NCBI GenBank assembly: GCA_028285945.1
Contig: JAPYNE010000023.1
Coordinates: forward strand, 1-64,000
Reading direction: 5' to 3'
DNA length: 64,000 bases
DNA from: Candidatus Foliamicus numerosus
Lineage (GTDB): Bacteria; Pseudomonadota; Gammaproteobacteria; Steroidobacterales; Foliamicaceae
Position 1 is the first letter of the stretch, and every line of letters begins with the position of its first letter. The notes beneath the pieces are model-generated. The model saw only the letters and a program-made list of their open reading frames with translations, was not told the origin of the DNA and did not search any database. This document shows, piece after piece, positions 46,445 to 54,568 of this stretch. Both the position numbers and the translations under genes were made by a program.

Positions 46445-49361
46445 GCGCAAGCCAGGCAAGCAAGTCGAAGCGCTCACGCACTCCGGGGAGTCGCGGCGCA
46501 ACATTCCCACATCCGAGCTGGAATCGCTGGTGCGCGAGAAGGACAAGACCCCGTTGCGGATCGCCTATGAGCGCCGCAACCGCGACCTCGATCCGCAACT
46601 GGTATGGCGCGGCAAGGACGAGCAGGACTGGGCGGACCTCGTGGTGCAGGCGCCGCCGCTCTATATCCAGGAGAAGGTGCATCCCAAGGCGCTGGTTGAC
46701 GATCTGCTTCGGGAAAGCCGGGAGAGGAGCCAAGAGGAAGCGCAGGAAATCCCCGACCTATTTGCCGATTTTAATGGTTTGCCCAATCCTGAGGCGGCCA
46801 CGGAGTTCTACCAGCACGACCAGAACTGGTCGAACCGGATGATTCTTGGCGACTCGTTGCAGGTGATGGCCAGCCTTGCCGAGCGCGAAGGGCTGCGCGG
46901 CAAGGTGCAGTGCATCTACATCGACCCGCCCTACGGCATCAAATTCAACTCCAACTTCCAGTGGTCCACCACCAGCCGCGACGTGAAGGACGGCAAGCGC
47001 GACCATATCACCCGCGAGCCGGAGCAGGTGAAGGCGTTCCGGGACACCTGGCGCGACGGCATCCATTCGTACCTGACGTATCTGCGCGACCGCCTGACTG
47101 TGGCCCGCGACTTGCTCACCGACAGCGGCTCGGTGTTCGTTCAGATCGGGGACGAGAATGTGCATCGCGTCCGCGCCGTGATGGATGAAGTGTTCGGGGC
47201 GGATAATTTTGTTGCTCAGGTGACTTTTCGTGTAAAGAGCCCTTTGGCGGTTTCAGACCTAGCTCGAACCACAGACTTTATTGTCTGGTACGCCAGACAC
47301 CGGGCACAGATGAAGTTTCGGCAAGCCAGGTCGGAGAAAGACTTGGAGGGGCACCCTGAATTCTCCCTCGCCCTCCTCGCCAATGAAACAGTAACTTCAG
47401 TTAGAGAGATGAAGAAAGAGGGAAATCTTGAGCAGGCGCGGTTTTTCACCGCACAGAACTTGGCTTCATCTGGATATACGCCATCCTGCATGTACGACGC
47501 ACAGATCCATGGTCAGAACTTCAAGCATCCTAGGGGGAAGAGCTGGAAGACAAATCGAGATGGTATGCGGCGGCTTTTTCGTGCGAATCGCCTGCACCCA
47601 CTCAAGACCAGTCTCCGTTGGAAGTATTTTTTTGATGACGCTCCGAGTGAGGTAGTTACAGACATCTGGACCGATACGTTCGCAGCATCAGAGAAAGCCT
47701 ACGTGGTGCAAACGTCAGTTTTTGTCATTCAGCGCTGCCTTCTTATGGCTACTGATCCCGGCGACCTCGTGCTTGATCCTACCTGCGGGTCCGGGACGAC
47801 GGCCTATGTCGCCGAGCAGTGGGGGCGGCGGTGGATCACTATCGACACGTCGCGGGTGGCATTGGCGCTGGCCCGCGCCCGCATCATGGGCGCGCGCTAT
47901 CCGTACTACTTGCTTGCCGACAGCAAGGCGGGGCAGCGCAAGGAAGCGCAGATCGCACGCAAGGCGCCATCGGAAGCGCCGGTTTACGGCAGCATTCGCC
48001 AAGGCTTCGTGTACGAGCGCGTTCCGCATATCACGCTCAAGGCCATCGCCAACAACGCCGAAATCGACGTGATCCATGAAAACCGCCAGCCAGCCGTCAA
48101 GGGCGCGCTGGCTGAGCTGAACGCCGCGCTGCGCGGCCATGCCACGCCGTTCGAGGTTGCAGCGGGAGGGCGCAAGGGGGCCAAAGTGCATTTCGACGCG
48201 GCCAAGGGTGCTGCCGTGGAATTGCCCAGCGGCGAGTCGGTTTCCGCTTGCGCGCTTTTGGAGTGGGAAGTTCCGCGCGAAGCGCCTTCGGACTGGCCCG
48301 AATCCGCGCATGCGCCTCTCGCCCGGTTCTGGGAAGCGCGCATCGAGCGCCAGCGGGAAATCGACGCTTCCATCGCCGCCTCCGCCGAGTTCGAGTGTCT
48401 CTACGACAAGCCGCACGAGGACAAGAACACGGTTCGGGTGGCAGGGCCGTTCACTGTGGAATCGCTAACGCCGCATCGAACCGCCGAGGCCGCGCCCGCG
48501 CCGCTTGCTCCTCTTTCCGCCGATGAGGTTAGGGATCAAACCGTGGAATACCAGGCCGGCGAGGCACTGGATGCGCTGGACTACAACTTCGCTGACATCA
48601 TCCTGGAGCAACTGCGAACCGCCGGCGTGCAGCAAGCCGACAAGCGCCACAAGATCGATTTCACCTCGCTTGAGGGTTGGCCGGGCGAACTGATTTGCGC
48701 CGACGGGCGCTACAGCGAGGGCGACAAGGAGCGCCGCGCCGCCATCCTGGTGGGCCCTGAGCATGGCACCGTTGGGCGGGCGGACCTTATGGAGGCCGCG
48801 CGCGAAGCCGCCGAAGCCGGTTTCGACGCGTTGATCTGCTGTGCCTTCAACTACGATGCCCAATCCACGGAGGTCGCCAAGCTTGGCAAGCTGCCGATCC
48901 TCAAGGCGAGGATGAACGCCGACCTGCATATGTCCACGGACCTGAAGAAGACCAAGGCAGGCAATCTGTTCGTGATTTTCGGCGAGCCTGATATCGAGGT
49001 GATCGACGCGCCGGATCACCGGATCCAGGTGCGGATCAAAGGCATTGACTTGTTCGATCCGCGCACCGGCGATGTGCGCTCCTCGGAAACTGATGATCTG
49101 GCCTGCTGGTTTATCGACACGGATTACGACATGGCCAGCTTTTTCGTTCGCCATGCCTATTTTCTTGGCGCGCGGGACCCCTATAAGGCGCTCAAGACCA
49201 CCCTTAGGGCCGAGATCGACGCGGAAGCCTGGGAAAGCCTGCGTTCGGACACGTCGCGCCCCTTCAGCCGGCCGGCTTCAGGCCGAATCGCCGTCAAGGC
49301 CATCAACCATCTTGGCGACGAAGTCATGAAGGTGGTGAAGGTGGCTGCTGCCGAAACATAG
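46434..49361 (+). CDS. type III-like adenine-specific DNA methyltransferase (Mod)
   Basis: Site-specific N6-adenine methyltransferase of 975 residues, beta class by motif order: catalytic DPPYGIK near residue 164, target-recognition region about 258-440, then SAM motif DPTCGSGTT near 446. The ATG at 46434 is chosen because GGAGGAGG lies just before it. A long C-terminal part (about 500-975) is unlike small Mod proteins and may contact Res. The central segment 47205-47755 is clearly lower in GC, with A/T-ending codons, than the rest of the gene. This suggests an exchanged target-recognition domain. Confidence 0.9.
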   Translation: MAGKRKPGKQVEALTHSGESRRNIPTSELESLVREKDKTPLRIAYERRNRDLDPQLVWRGKDEQDWADLVVQAPPLYIQEKVHPKALVDDLLRESRERSQEEAQEIPDLFADFNGLPNPEAATEFYQHDQNWSNRMILGDSLQVMASLAEREGLRGKVQCIYIDPPYGIKFNSNFQWSTTSRDVKDGKRDHITREPEQVKAFRDTWRDGIHSYLTYLRDRLTVARDLLTDSGSVFVQIGDENVHRVRAVMDEVFGADNFVAQVTFRVKSPLAVSDLARTTDFIVWYARHRAQMKFRQARSEKDLEGHPEFSLALLANETVTSVREMKKEGNLEQARFFTAQNLASSGYTPSCMYDAQIHGQNFKHPRGKSWKTNRDGMRRLFRANRLHPLKTSLRWKYFFDDAPSEVVTDIWTDTFAASEKAYVVQTSVFVIQRCLLMATDPGDLVLDPTCGSGTTAYVAEQWGRRWITIDTSRVALALARARIMGARYPYYLLADSKAGQRKEAQIARKAPSEAPVYGSIRQGFVYERVPHITLKAIANNAEIDVIHENRQPAVKGALAELNAALRGHATPFEVAAGGRKGAKVHFDAAKGAAVELPSGESVSACALLEWEVPREAPSDWPESAHAPLARFWEARIERQREIDASIAASAEFECLYDKPHEDKNTVRVAGPFTVESLTPHRTAEAAPAPLAPLSADEVRDQTVEYQAGEALDALDYNFADIILEQLRTAGVQQADKRHKIDFTSLEGWPGELICADGRYSEGDKERRAAILVGPEHGTVGRADLMEAAREAAEAGFDALICCAFNYDAQSTEVAKLGKLPILKARMNADLHMSTDLKKTKAGNLFVIFGEPDIEVIDAPDHRIQVRIKGIDLFDPRTGDVRSSETDDLACWFIDTDYDMASFFVRHAYFLGARDPYKALKTTLRAEIDAEAWESLRSDTSRPFSRPASGRIAVKAINHLGDEVMKVVKVAAAET

Positions 49362-49409
49362 GCAGGAGCGCGGAAACCATAAGGGACGGCGCATGGCTTG
49401 CTAGCCCCA

Positions 49410-49430
49410 GGCCCCGCTGCCTGCGGGGCC
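49410..49430. terminator. GC hairpin between convergent mod and antitoxin genes
   Basis: GGCCCCGC and GCGGGGCC form a perfect 8-bp stem with loop TGCCT, centred between the two convergent stops (49361 and 49451). It lacks a T-tract but is well placed as a bidirectional 3' end. Confidence 0.35.
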
Positions 49431-49450
49431 GCACCGGCCTCGGCATGGGC

Positions 49451-49684
49451 TCAGCCCCTGTCCCACCCCGCCCGGATGGCTCCGAAGTCGGGAATGTCGC
49501 TGCGGCGCTTCCATATCCCGGCGGCTGAGCGCATTGCATCCTCCCGGCGCTGGCTGCTGGTGCTTGCAATGAAGCGGTCAACGGCCTCGCGAATGAGTTC
49601 GCTTTGCCGTCTTCCTTGGCGCCGCGACATGGCGACCAGCTCGTTGCGCTGTTTTTCCGTAAGATAAATTTGCGTGCGCACCAT
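49451..49684 (-). CDS. ribbon-helix-helix antitoxin-like protein, orphan
   Basis: A 77-residue CopG/VapB-type protein: RHH strand and helices (MVRTQIYLTEKQRNELVAMS, SELIREAVDRFI), then a toxin-binding tail (DIPDFGAIRAGWDRG) of the kind seen in antitoxins paired with PIN toxins. No toxin follows it on its strand. The ATG at 49684 is preferred to one seven codons earlier because the RHH strand starts there. It may have been separated from a toxin, or may act in trans on the PIN protein in the res-mod operon. Confidence 0.82.
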   Translation of the reverse strand: MVRTQIYLTEKQRNELVAMSRRQGRRQSELIREAVDRFIASTSSQRREDAMRSAAGIWKRRSDIPDFGAIRAGWDRG

Positions 49685-49765
49685 GCTTGATCTCCGAGAA
49701 AACATACATCGGCATTATACATCGCCACTCCAGGGCGGCGATCTGTCGCCGGGACTGAACAGCTA

Positions 49766-50917
49766 ATGCCAAACGGCACTCAGGGCGCGGGCCTAGCCGG
49801 GCGCATCGTGGATTTTGTGAGGACGCTGCGGGCGGCGGGCGTGCCGCTGGGGGCGGGCAGGAGCGCGCTGGCGCTTCAAGCCGTCGAACGCGTTGATTTG
49901 GGCAGCCGCGCCGAGTTCGTCGGCGCGCTGCGCTGCGTGCTGACCGCGAGTCCTGCCGAGGGCGTGCTGTTCGACTGCGCGTTTCCCCTGTTTTTCGGCA
50001 ACCGGGACGCATTCGCGCGGCTGGGCGGGTGGCGGGCGCAGGGCTTGCGTTCCATGGGGGAGGCGAAGCCGCCGCCGGGGACGTTGCGCTTGCTTCGCGC
50101 CATGCAGAGCAGCTCGCAACTTATCGCCGCGCCGGGTGCCGAACGGGTCGTGGCGGGTGCCGGATACTCGCCGCAGGAGTCGCTTTCAACGAAGGATTTC
50201 GCGCAGATGTCGCCGGAGGAGCAGGCCGAGGCGCGGGAACTGCTGCGCTGCGGCGTGCTTTGCCCCATGCGCCTAGGAAGGCGTTTCAGGCCTGCTGCGC
50301 ATGGCCCGCGTATCGACTTTCAGGCCACTTTGCGCGCCGGCCTCGCATCGGGCGGCGAGTTCATGCGGTTAAGGCGCAAGGCGCGCCGCCCGGAGCCCTT
50401 GGCGCTGGCGCTATTGTTCGATGTGTCCGGCTCGATGACGTCCTATGCGCGCATGGCGCTGCATTTCGCGCATGCGCTGTGCAGCGGCCGGCGCTCCGTG
50501 GAGGCGTTCGTGTTCGCCACCCGGCTGACCCGCGTGACCCGCGAATTGCGCGGGCGCGACGGCGACGTGGCCGCCGCCGCGGCGCTCAAGGCCGCGCCGG
50601 ACTGGGAAGGCGGAACGCGCATCGCCGCCGCGCTGGGCGAGTTCAACCGGCTGTGGTCGCGCCGGGTGCTGGCCCGCCCCGGCGTGGTGCTGCTGCTCAG
50701 CGACGGCTTGGAGCGCGACCAGGTTGAGCAGCTTCGCTCGGAAGCCGCTAGACTGCGCCGCTCATGCAAGCGCCTGGTGTGGCTCAACCCGCTATTGGGC
50801 TACGAAGGCTTCGAGCCGCGCGCGCGCGGCGTGCAGGCCTTGCTGCCCGCCGTCCACGAACACCGCTCGGCCCACAACGTAAGCAGCCTGCTCGGCTTGG
50901 CGGAAGCCCTCGCCTGA
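49766..50917 (+). CDS. coxE: CoxE-like VWA domain protein
   Basis: A 383-residue protein of the CoxE family, which works with CoxD in activating the molybdenum hydroxylase. The N-terminal region (FVRTLRAAGVPLGAGRSALA) is typical, and the C-terminal VWA domain has MIDAS residues in LLFDVSGSMTSYARM, near residue 219, and EGGTRIAAALGEF. In most cox clusters coxD and coxE are adjacent, so its separation from coxD by the restriction block implies an insertion. Its own promoter, if any, must lie in 49685-49765. Confidence 0.9.
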   Translation: MPNGTQGAGLAGRIVDFVRTLRAAGVPLGAGRSALALQAVERVDLGSRAEFVGALRCVLTASPAEGVLFDCAFPLFFGNRDAFARLGGWRAQGLRSMGEAKPPPGTLRLLRAMQSSSQLIAAPGAERVVAGAGYSPQESLSTKDFAQMSPEEQAEARELLRCGVLCPMRLGRRFRPAAHGPRIDFQATLRAGLASGGEFMRLRRKARRPEPLALALLFDVSGSMTSYARMALHFAHALCSGRRSVEAFVFATRLTRVTRELRGRDGDVAAAAALKAAPDWEGGTRIAAALGEFNRLWSRRVLARPGVVLLLSDGLERDQVEQLRSEAARLRRSCKRLVWLNPLLGYEGFEPRARGVQALLPAVHEHRSAHNVSSLLGLAEALA

Positions 50918-51002
50918 GCGGGTAATCGACGCACAGGCTTTCTAGCCGGGGGGTATCGCCATCCGCTGAAAGGCGCGGCATAGGGAAATAGAGTAGTATT
51001 GC

Positions 51003-51032
51003 GGAATTCTAAATTCCATATATGGCCATAAA
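51003..51032 (+). promoter_or_regulatory. AT-rich palindromes before the AAA ATPase gene
   Basis: GGAATT cta AATTCC (51003-51017) and CCATATATGG (51016-51025) are overlapping perfect inverted repeats ending 8 bases before the ATG at 51033. They stand out in GC-rich DNA and would suit an operator, possibly blocking translation initiation. No protein binding is known. Confidence 0.35.
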
Positions 51033-52190
51033 ATGGAATTGATAAGTCGATTTTTTAGAATTCCTGACGGGAGTTGCTTTGTCTTCGGCCCGCGCGGCAC
51101 TGGCAAATCGACATGGCTGCGCCACCAACTTCCGGATGCGCTGCATCTGGATCTCCTCGATCCGGAGCTTTACCGGAGCTTTACCGCCCGCCCGGAACGC
51201 CTGCATGACTTGCTCTCAGGCTCGCCGGACACCGGAACCATAGTGGTTGATGAGATTCAGCGCGTGCCGGATTTGCTCACTGTCATCCATTCCGTTTTGG
51301 AAGGGCCGCAGCCGCGACGCTTCATTATGACGGGTTCAAGCGCCCGCAAGCTGCGGCGCGGCGGCGTGGACCTGCTTGCCGGACGCGCTTTGCATTGCAC
51401 TCTTCATCCTTTCATGGCGGCTGAAATGCCGGAATTCGAGCTGTCGGAGGCTCTGCGGCTAGGTCTTCTGCCGCTGGTGCGCGGCTCGGCGCGCCCCGCT
51501 GACGCGCTCGCCGCATACGCAAGCCTGTACCTTGAGCAGGAGGTCCAAGCGGAGGGGCTGACCCGCAACATCGGCGCTTTTGCCCGCTTTCTGGAAGCCG
51601 TCAGCCTGAGCCATGGGAGTCCGCTGAACGTGGCTTCGGTGGCTAGGGAATGCGAAGTTGAGCGCAAGGTGGTGGCGGGCTATATCAATATCTTGGAGGA
51701 TTTGCTGCTGGCGTTCCGGGTGCCGGTGTTCCGCCGCCGGGCCCGGCGGCGGACGGTGGCGCGCGACAAGCTCTATTTGTTTGATGCCGGGGTTTTTCGC
51801 TCGCTTCGCCCGCGCGGCCCGCTGGATGCGCCTGCGGAAGTGGATGGGCAGGCTCTGGAGGGCCTTGTGGCTCAACATCTGCGCGCCTGGGCCGCTTACT
51901 CCCGCGATGGCGCGCGATTGTTTTATTGGAGAACCCCGGCCGGGACCGAGGTGGACTTTGTGCTGTACGGCGAGGGCGGCTTGCAAGCGATCGAGGTCAA
52001 GAATGCCCGGCGCATAGGGCCGGGCGATCTGCGCTCGCTGCGAGCCTTTCGCAACGACTACCCCCAGGCCGATGGCGCGCTGTTGCACCGCGGCGCTGCC
52101 CGCGAGCGCATTGGCGGCATTTGGCTGCTGCCCGTCGCCGACTTCCTGCGCCGCCTGAGGCCTGGCACGTCCCTGCTTCCTGCCGAATAG
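51033..52190 (+). CDS. AAA_14/DUF4143 ATP-binding protein
   Basis: A 385-residue protein with an AAA domain (Walker A FGPRGTGKSTW near residue 19; Walker B TGTIVVDEIQRVPDLL near 75; FIMTGSSARKLRRGGVDLLA) and a C-terminal DUF4143 domain with a PD-(D/E)XK-like end (WRTPAGTEVDFVLYGEG, QAIEVKNARR near 325). This family is common in accessory DNA and its function is not settled; a DNA-binding or nuclease-like role is suggested by the C-terminal motif. It is convergent with the fic gene, stops 19 bases apart. Confidence 0.88.
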   Translation: MELISRFFRIPDGSCFVFGPRGTGKSTWLRHQLPDALHLDLLDPELYRSFTARPERLHDLLSGSPDTGTIVVDEIQRVPDLLTVIHSVLEGPQPRRFIMTGSSARKLRRGGVDLLAGRALHCTLHPFMAAEMPEFELSEALRLGLLPLVRGSARPADALAAYASLYLEQEVQAEGLTRNIGAFARFLEAVSLSHGSPLNVASVARECEVERKVVAGYINILEDLLLAFRVPVFRRRARRRTVARDKLYLFDAGVFRSLRPRGPLDAPAEVDGQALEGLVAQHLRAWAAYSRDGARLFYWRTPAGTEVDFVLYGEGGLQAIEVKNARRIGPGDLRSLRAFRNDYPQADGALLHRGAARERIGGIWLLPVADFLRRLRPGTSLLPAE

Positions 52191-52209
52191 CCGGACACTT
52201 GCCGTTTTT

Positions 52210-53094
52210 TTAGGGAGCGGATTCCGCAGCGATTTTCCACACGCCTTTTTCCCGGAAAGCGGGAATGGTCTGGCGGCGGGCGGCATTGGTGACGGCAGGC
52301 GCGGAGAGTTTGTTTTGGCGGATATAGCCCGAAAGCTTCACGATGGTTTCTCCTCGCAGATAGCTCAATCTCTTGTGCAGCGACTCCGTCAGGCCGCGCG
52401 CCACGATGCTTTCCATGGCGCGGGTTGAACCGCCGCGATCGTAGTCCTGAAGCGCCCGATAGTAGTGCCGCTTTTCGGAGTTGCGGATAATGATGCGCGG
52501 CAGCCCCAGTTGCAGGAGTTGAAAATTTATCAGCACGCGCCCCAAGCGCCCGTTGCCGTCACAAAACGGATGAAGATGCTCGAAATCCAAGTGAAACCGC
52601 GCGATCCTTTCCAGGAAGTAAGCGTCGAGATTGCTGGAGTAATCCGCCAGTGCTTCGTCGATCATTGCCTCCACGCGTTCCGGCGCGGGGGCGATATGCG
52701 TGCCCACCCGCACGTACTCCCCCGCGCGCCGGAAGCGTCCGGCAATGCCGTCGTCGATTCCGCCTAGGAGCATCCGGTGCAGCAGCAGGATTAGATCTTT
52801 GCCAAGCTCGCCGCCGGCAACGCGGGAGCGTTTGTATTCGATGACGCGCGCGAGATTTTTTGCCTCGAAGACTTCCCTTACCGAGACATTTCTAGATAAC
52901 GCTTGCTCCAGCAGGATTCTTTCCGTCTCCTCCAAGCTGAGGGTTGAGTTCTCGATCGCATTCGAGTTGTACACGCTCTCGCCCACCTCGATTTCGTCAA
53001 TCATCGACAGCAAAGCGGCTTTGCCGGGGCGCAGAGCATCGTAGCCCCGCTTCAGGGCTTGGATGCGTCTCTTGATGGGCCGAGTGATCGCCAT
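52210..53094 (-). CDS. Fic family AMP-transferase-like protein
   Basis: Fic-domain protein of 294 residues that likely AMPylates a protein target. The catalytic motif HPFCDGNGRLGR is complete at 175-186. The N-terminal inhibitory motif SNAIEN (residues 44-49, pattern [ST]xxxE[GN]) marks a class II, self-inhibited Fic. A C-terminal winged-helix-like region (about 225-294: KLSGYIRQNKLSAPAVTNAA) suggests DNA binding and autoregulation. AT-rich DNA with repeated GTGAATT lies upstream. No separate antitoxin is needed in class II. Confidence 0.92.
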   Translation of the reverse strand: MAITRPIKRRIQALKRGYDALRPGKAALLSMIDEIEVGESVYNSNAIENSTLSLEETERILLEQALSRNVSVREVFEAKNLARVIEYKRSRVAGGELGKDLILLLHRMLLGGIDDGIAGRFRRAGEYVRVGTHIAPAPERVEAMIDEALADYSSNLDAYFLERIARFHLDFEHLHPFCDGNGRLGRVLINFQLLQLGLPRIIIRNSEKRHYYRALQDYDRGGSTRAMESIVARGLTESLHKRLSYLRGETIVKLSGYIRQNKLSAPAVTNAARRQTIPAFREKGVWKIAAESAP

Positions 53095-53109
53095 CCCGTC
53101 ACCGCAGTC

Positions 53110-53245
53110 AATTCACTGCGAATAAAAGTATAAAGGTGAATTTACGGATTACAATCGTTAATTCATTTTATTTCTGTTATTTTCCGTGAATTTATAGTGA
53201 AAAATGAAACACTTCACTATTTTCTGTTGAAATTTAGTGAATTCT
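53110..53245 (-). promoter_or_regulatory. fic promoter with GTGAATT repeats
   Basis: On the minus strand TTGTAA (plus 53149-53154) and TATACT (53127-53132), 16 bp apart, form a fair promoter 33 bases before fic. GTGAATT occurs directly at 53136, 53186 and 53238, and inverted at 53110-53116. The whole 150 bp is far more AT-rich than its surroundings. The repeats may bind the winged-helix end of the Fic protein. Confidence 0.4.
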
Positions 53246-53263
53246 TAGGGCAGGCGGCTGTGG

Positions 53264-54547
53264 TCATCGAAGCCGGCCGAGGCAGGCTGCGTTGAGGTCG
53301 GCTCGCGTGGGCCGCGCTGCTGGCGGTTCGCCGGCAATCGAATCGACGGCGCGGGTGAACAGGTTGGGGAGCAGCGCATCATCCCACTCAGGGCCGCTCT
53401 TGCCGGTGCGCAGGATCACGAGTTCGCGCGACGGGATCATGTAAAGCCGCTGGTCGCCGGCGCCGTCGAGGAAAAACACATCTTTGGCCACGAACGGCTC
53501 CGAATGCAGGTTGCCCATGAACTCGATGCCCGGATCGTACTGGCGCAGGCGCTCATAGGACGTCCCCAGCCACAGCTGCATGCCGTAGTTCTCGTTGGCC
53601 GCCGAAGGCGTGGTCATTTCATCCACCCAGTCCGCCGGAATCACCTGGGCGCCCGCGTAGCAGCCGTTTTGCATCAGCGCCTGCCCGATTCGCGCCCAGT
53701 CCTCGATCGCGGCCCACATGCAGCAGTCGGTGTGGGCCATGCCGCCCTCGCGGTCCAGCAGCAGCCAGCCGTCGCGCAGCCCCAGCGGCATCCAGAGCTT
53801 GTTCGACAGGTACTCGGCAAAGCGCATGCCCGCCGCCCGCTCCACCACGATGCCGGCCACCTGGCTGTTGGGATTGGCATGCGTGAATGCTGTTCCCGGC
53901 GGCGCGTAGAGGCCCACTTCGAGGTTGGCGGCAACGATATCGGTTCCGATGGTGCGCGCCATGCGGGCCGAGCCCGGATAGAAGGCGAACGTTTCCTCAA
54001 GGCCCCCGGCCATGTTGAGGAGATCGCGCACCGTGATGGCGCGGCGTTCATCGGTGTCCCATTCCGGGAGGAAATCCGCCGCCGGCTGATCGACCGACTC
54101 CATGAAGCCATCGGCGATGGCGTGGCCCGCTAGGATCGAATTGAGGACCTTGGTGAGCGAGTGGGTGCTGAACTCCGACTCCGGGCTCCGACCGTTGAAA
54201 TAGCTGGCATGCGCCAGCCGCCCCTTGTAAAGCACCACCAGCGAATCGCTTCTCTGCTGTTCGGCCCATGAGGCGGCTTCCCGGTAAGCGGCCGGGTCGA
54301 TTGGGTTTTCCCCCTCTGGCCAGGCCTTAAGCGGCGCGGGGACGCCGCCTGGCACCAGCTCTTGCGGGTCATACCAGGCGCGCGCCGGGCTCATGGGATT
54401 GCCGGACAGCGAAATCACGTAGCGCTTGGCGTAGATCCCATACCAGCCGAGCCGGGAAGGCAAATAGATCGCTACGCCTATCACCGCAATAACGATCAGC
54501 GTCCACTTGCCGGTTTTGGCAAGTCCTTTGAGTATTCGCCTGAGCAT
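53264..54547 (-). CDS. class C beta-lactamase-like serine hydrolase, paralogue 3 of 3
   Basis: A 427-residue protein with an N-terminal membrane helix (WTLIVIAVIGVAIYLPSRLG) and a beta-lactamase/transpeptidase-fold domain. The nucleophile motif is SLTK at 130-133. HANPNSQVAGIVVERA holds the second motif region, and the C-terminal GAGDQRLYMIPSRELVILR strand matches EstB-type esterases. It is the last of three tandem paralogues on the minus strand, 21 bases after the previous one. Probably a periplasmic esterase or amidase; the substrate is unknown. Confidence 0.88.
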   Translation of the reverse strand: MLRRILKGLAKTGKWTLIVIAVIGVAIYLPSRLGWYGIYAKRYVISLSGNPMSPARAWYDPQELVPGGVPAPLKAWPEGENPIDPAAYREAASWAEQQRSDSLVVLYKGRLAHASYFNGRSPESEFSTHSLTKVLNSILAGHAIADGFMESVDQPAADFLPEWDTDERRAITVRDLLNMAGGLEETFAFYPGSARMARTIGTDIVAANLEVGLYAPPGTAFTHANPNSQVAGIVVERAAGMRFAEYLSNKLWMPLGLRDGWLLLDREGGMAHTDCCMWAAIEDWARIGQALMQNGCYAGAQVIPADWVDEMTTPSAANENYGMQLWLGTSYERLRQYDPGIEFMGNLHSEPFVAKDVFFLDGAGDQRLYMIPSRELVILRTGKSGPEWDDALLPNLFTRAVDSIAGEPPAARPTRADLNAACLGRLR

Positions 54548-54568
54548 GGTCTCTACCCGGGCTTTGCC

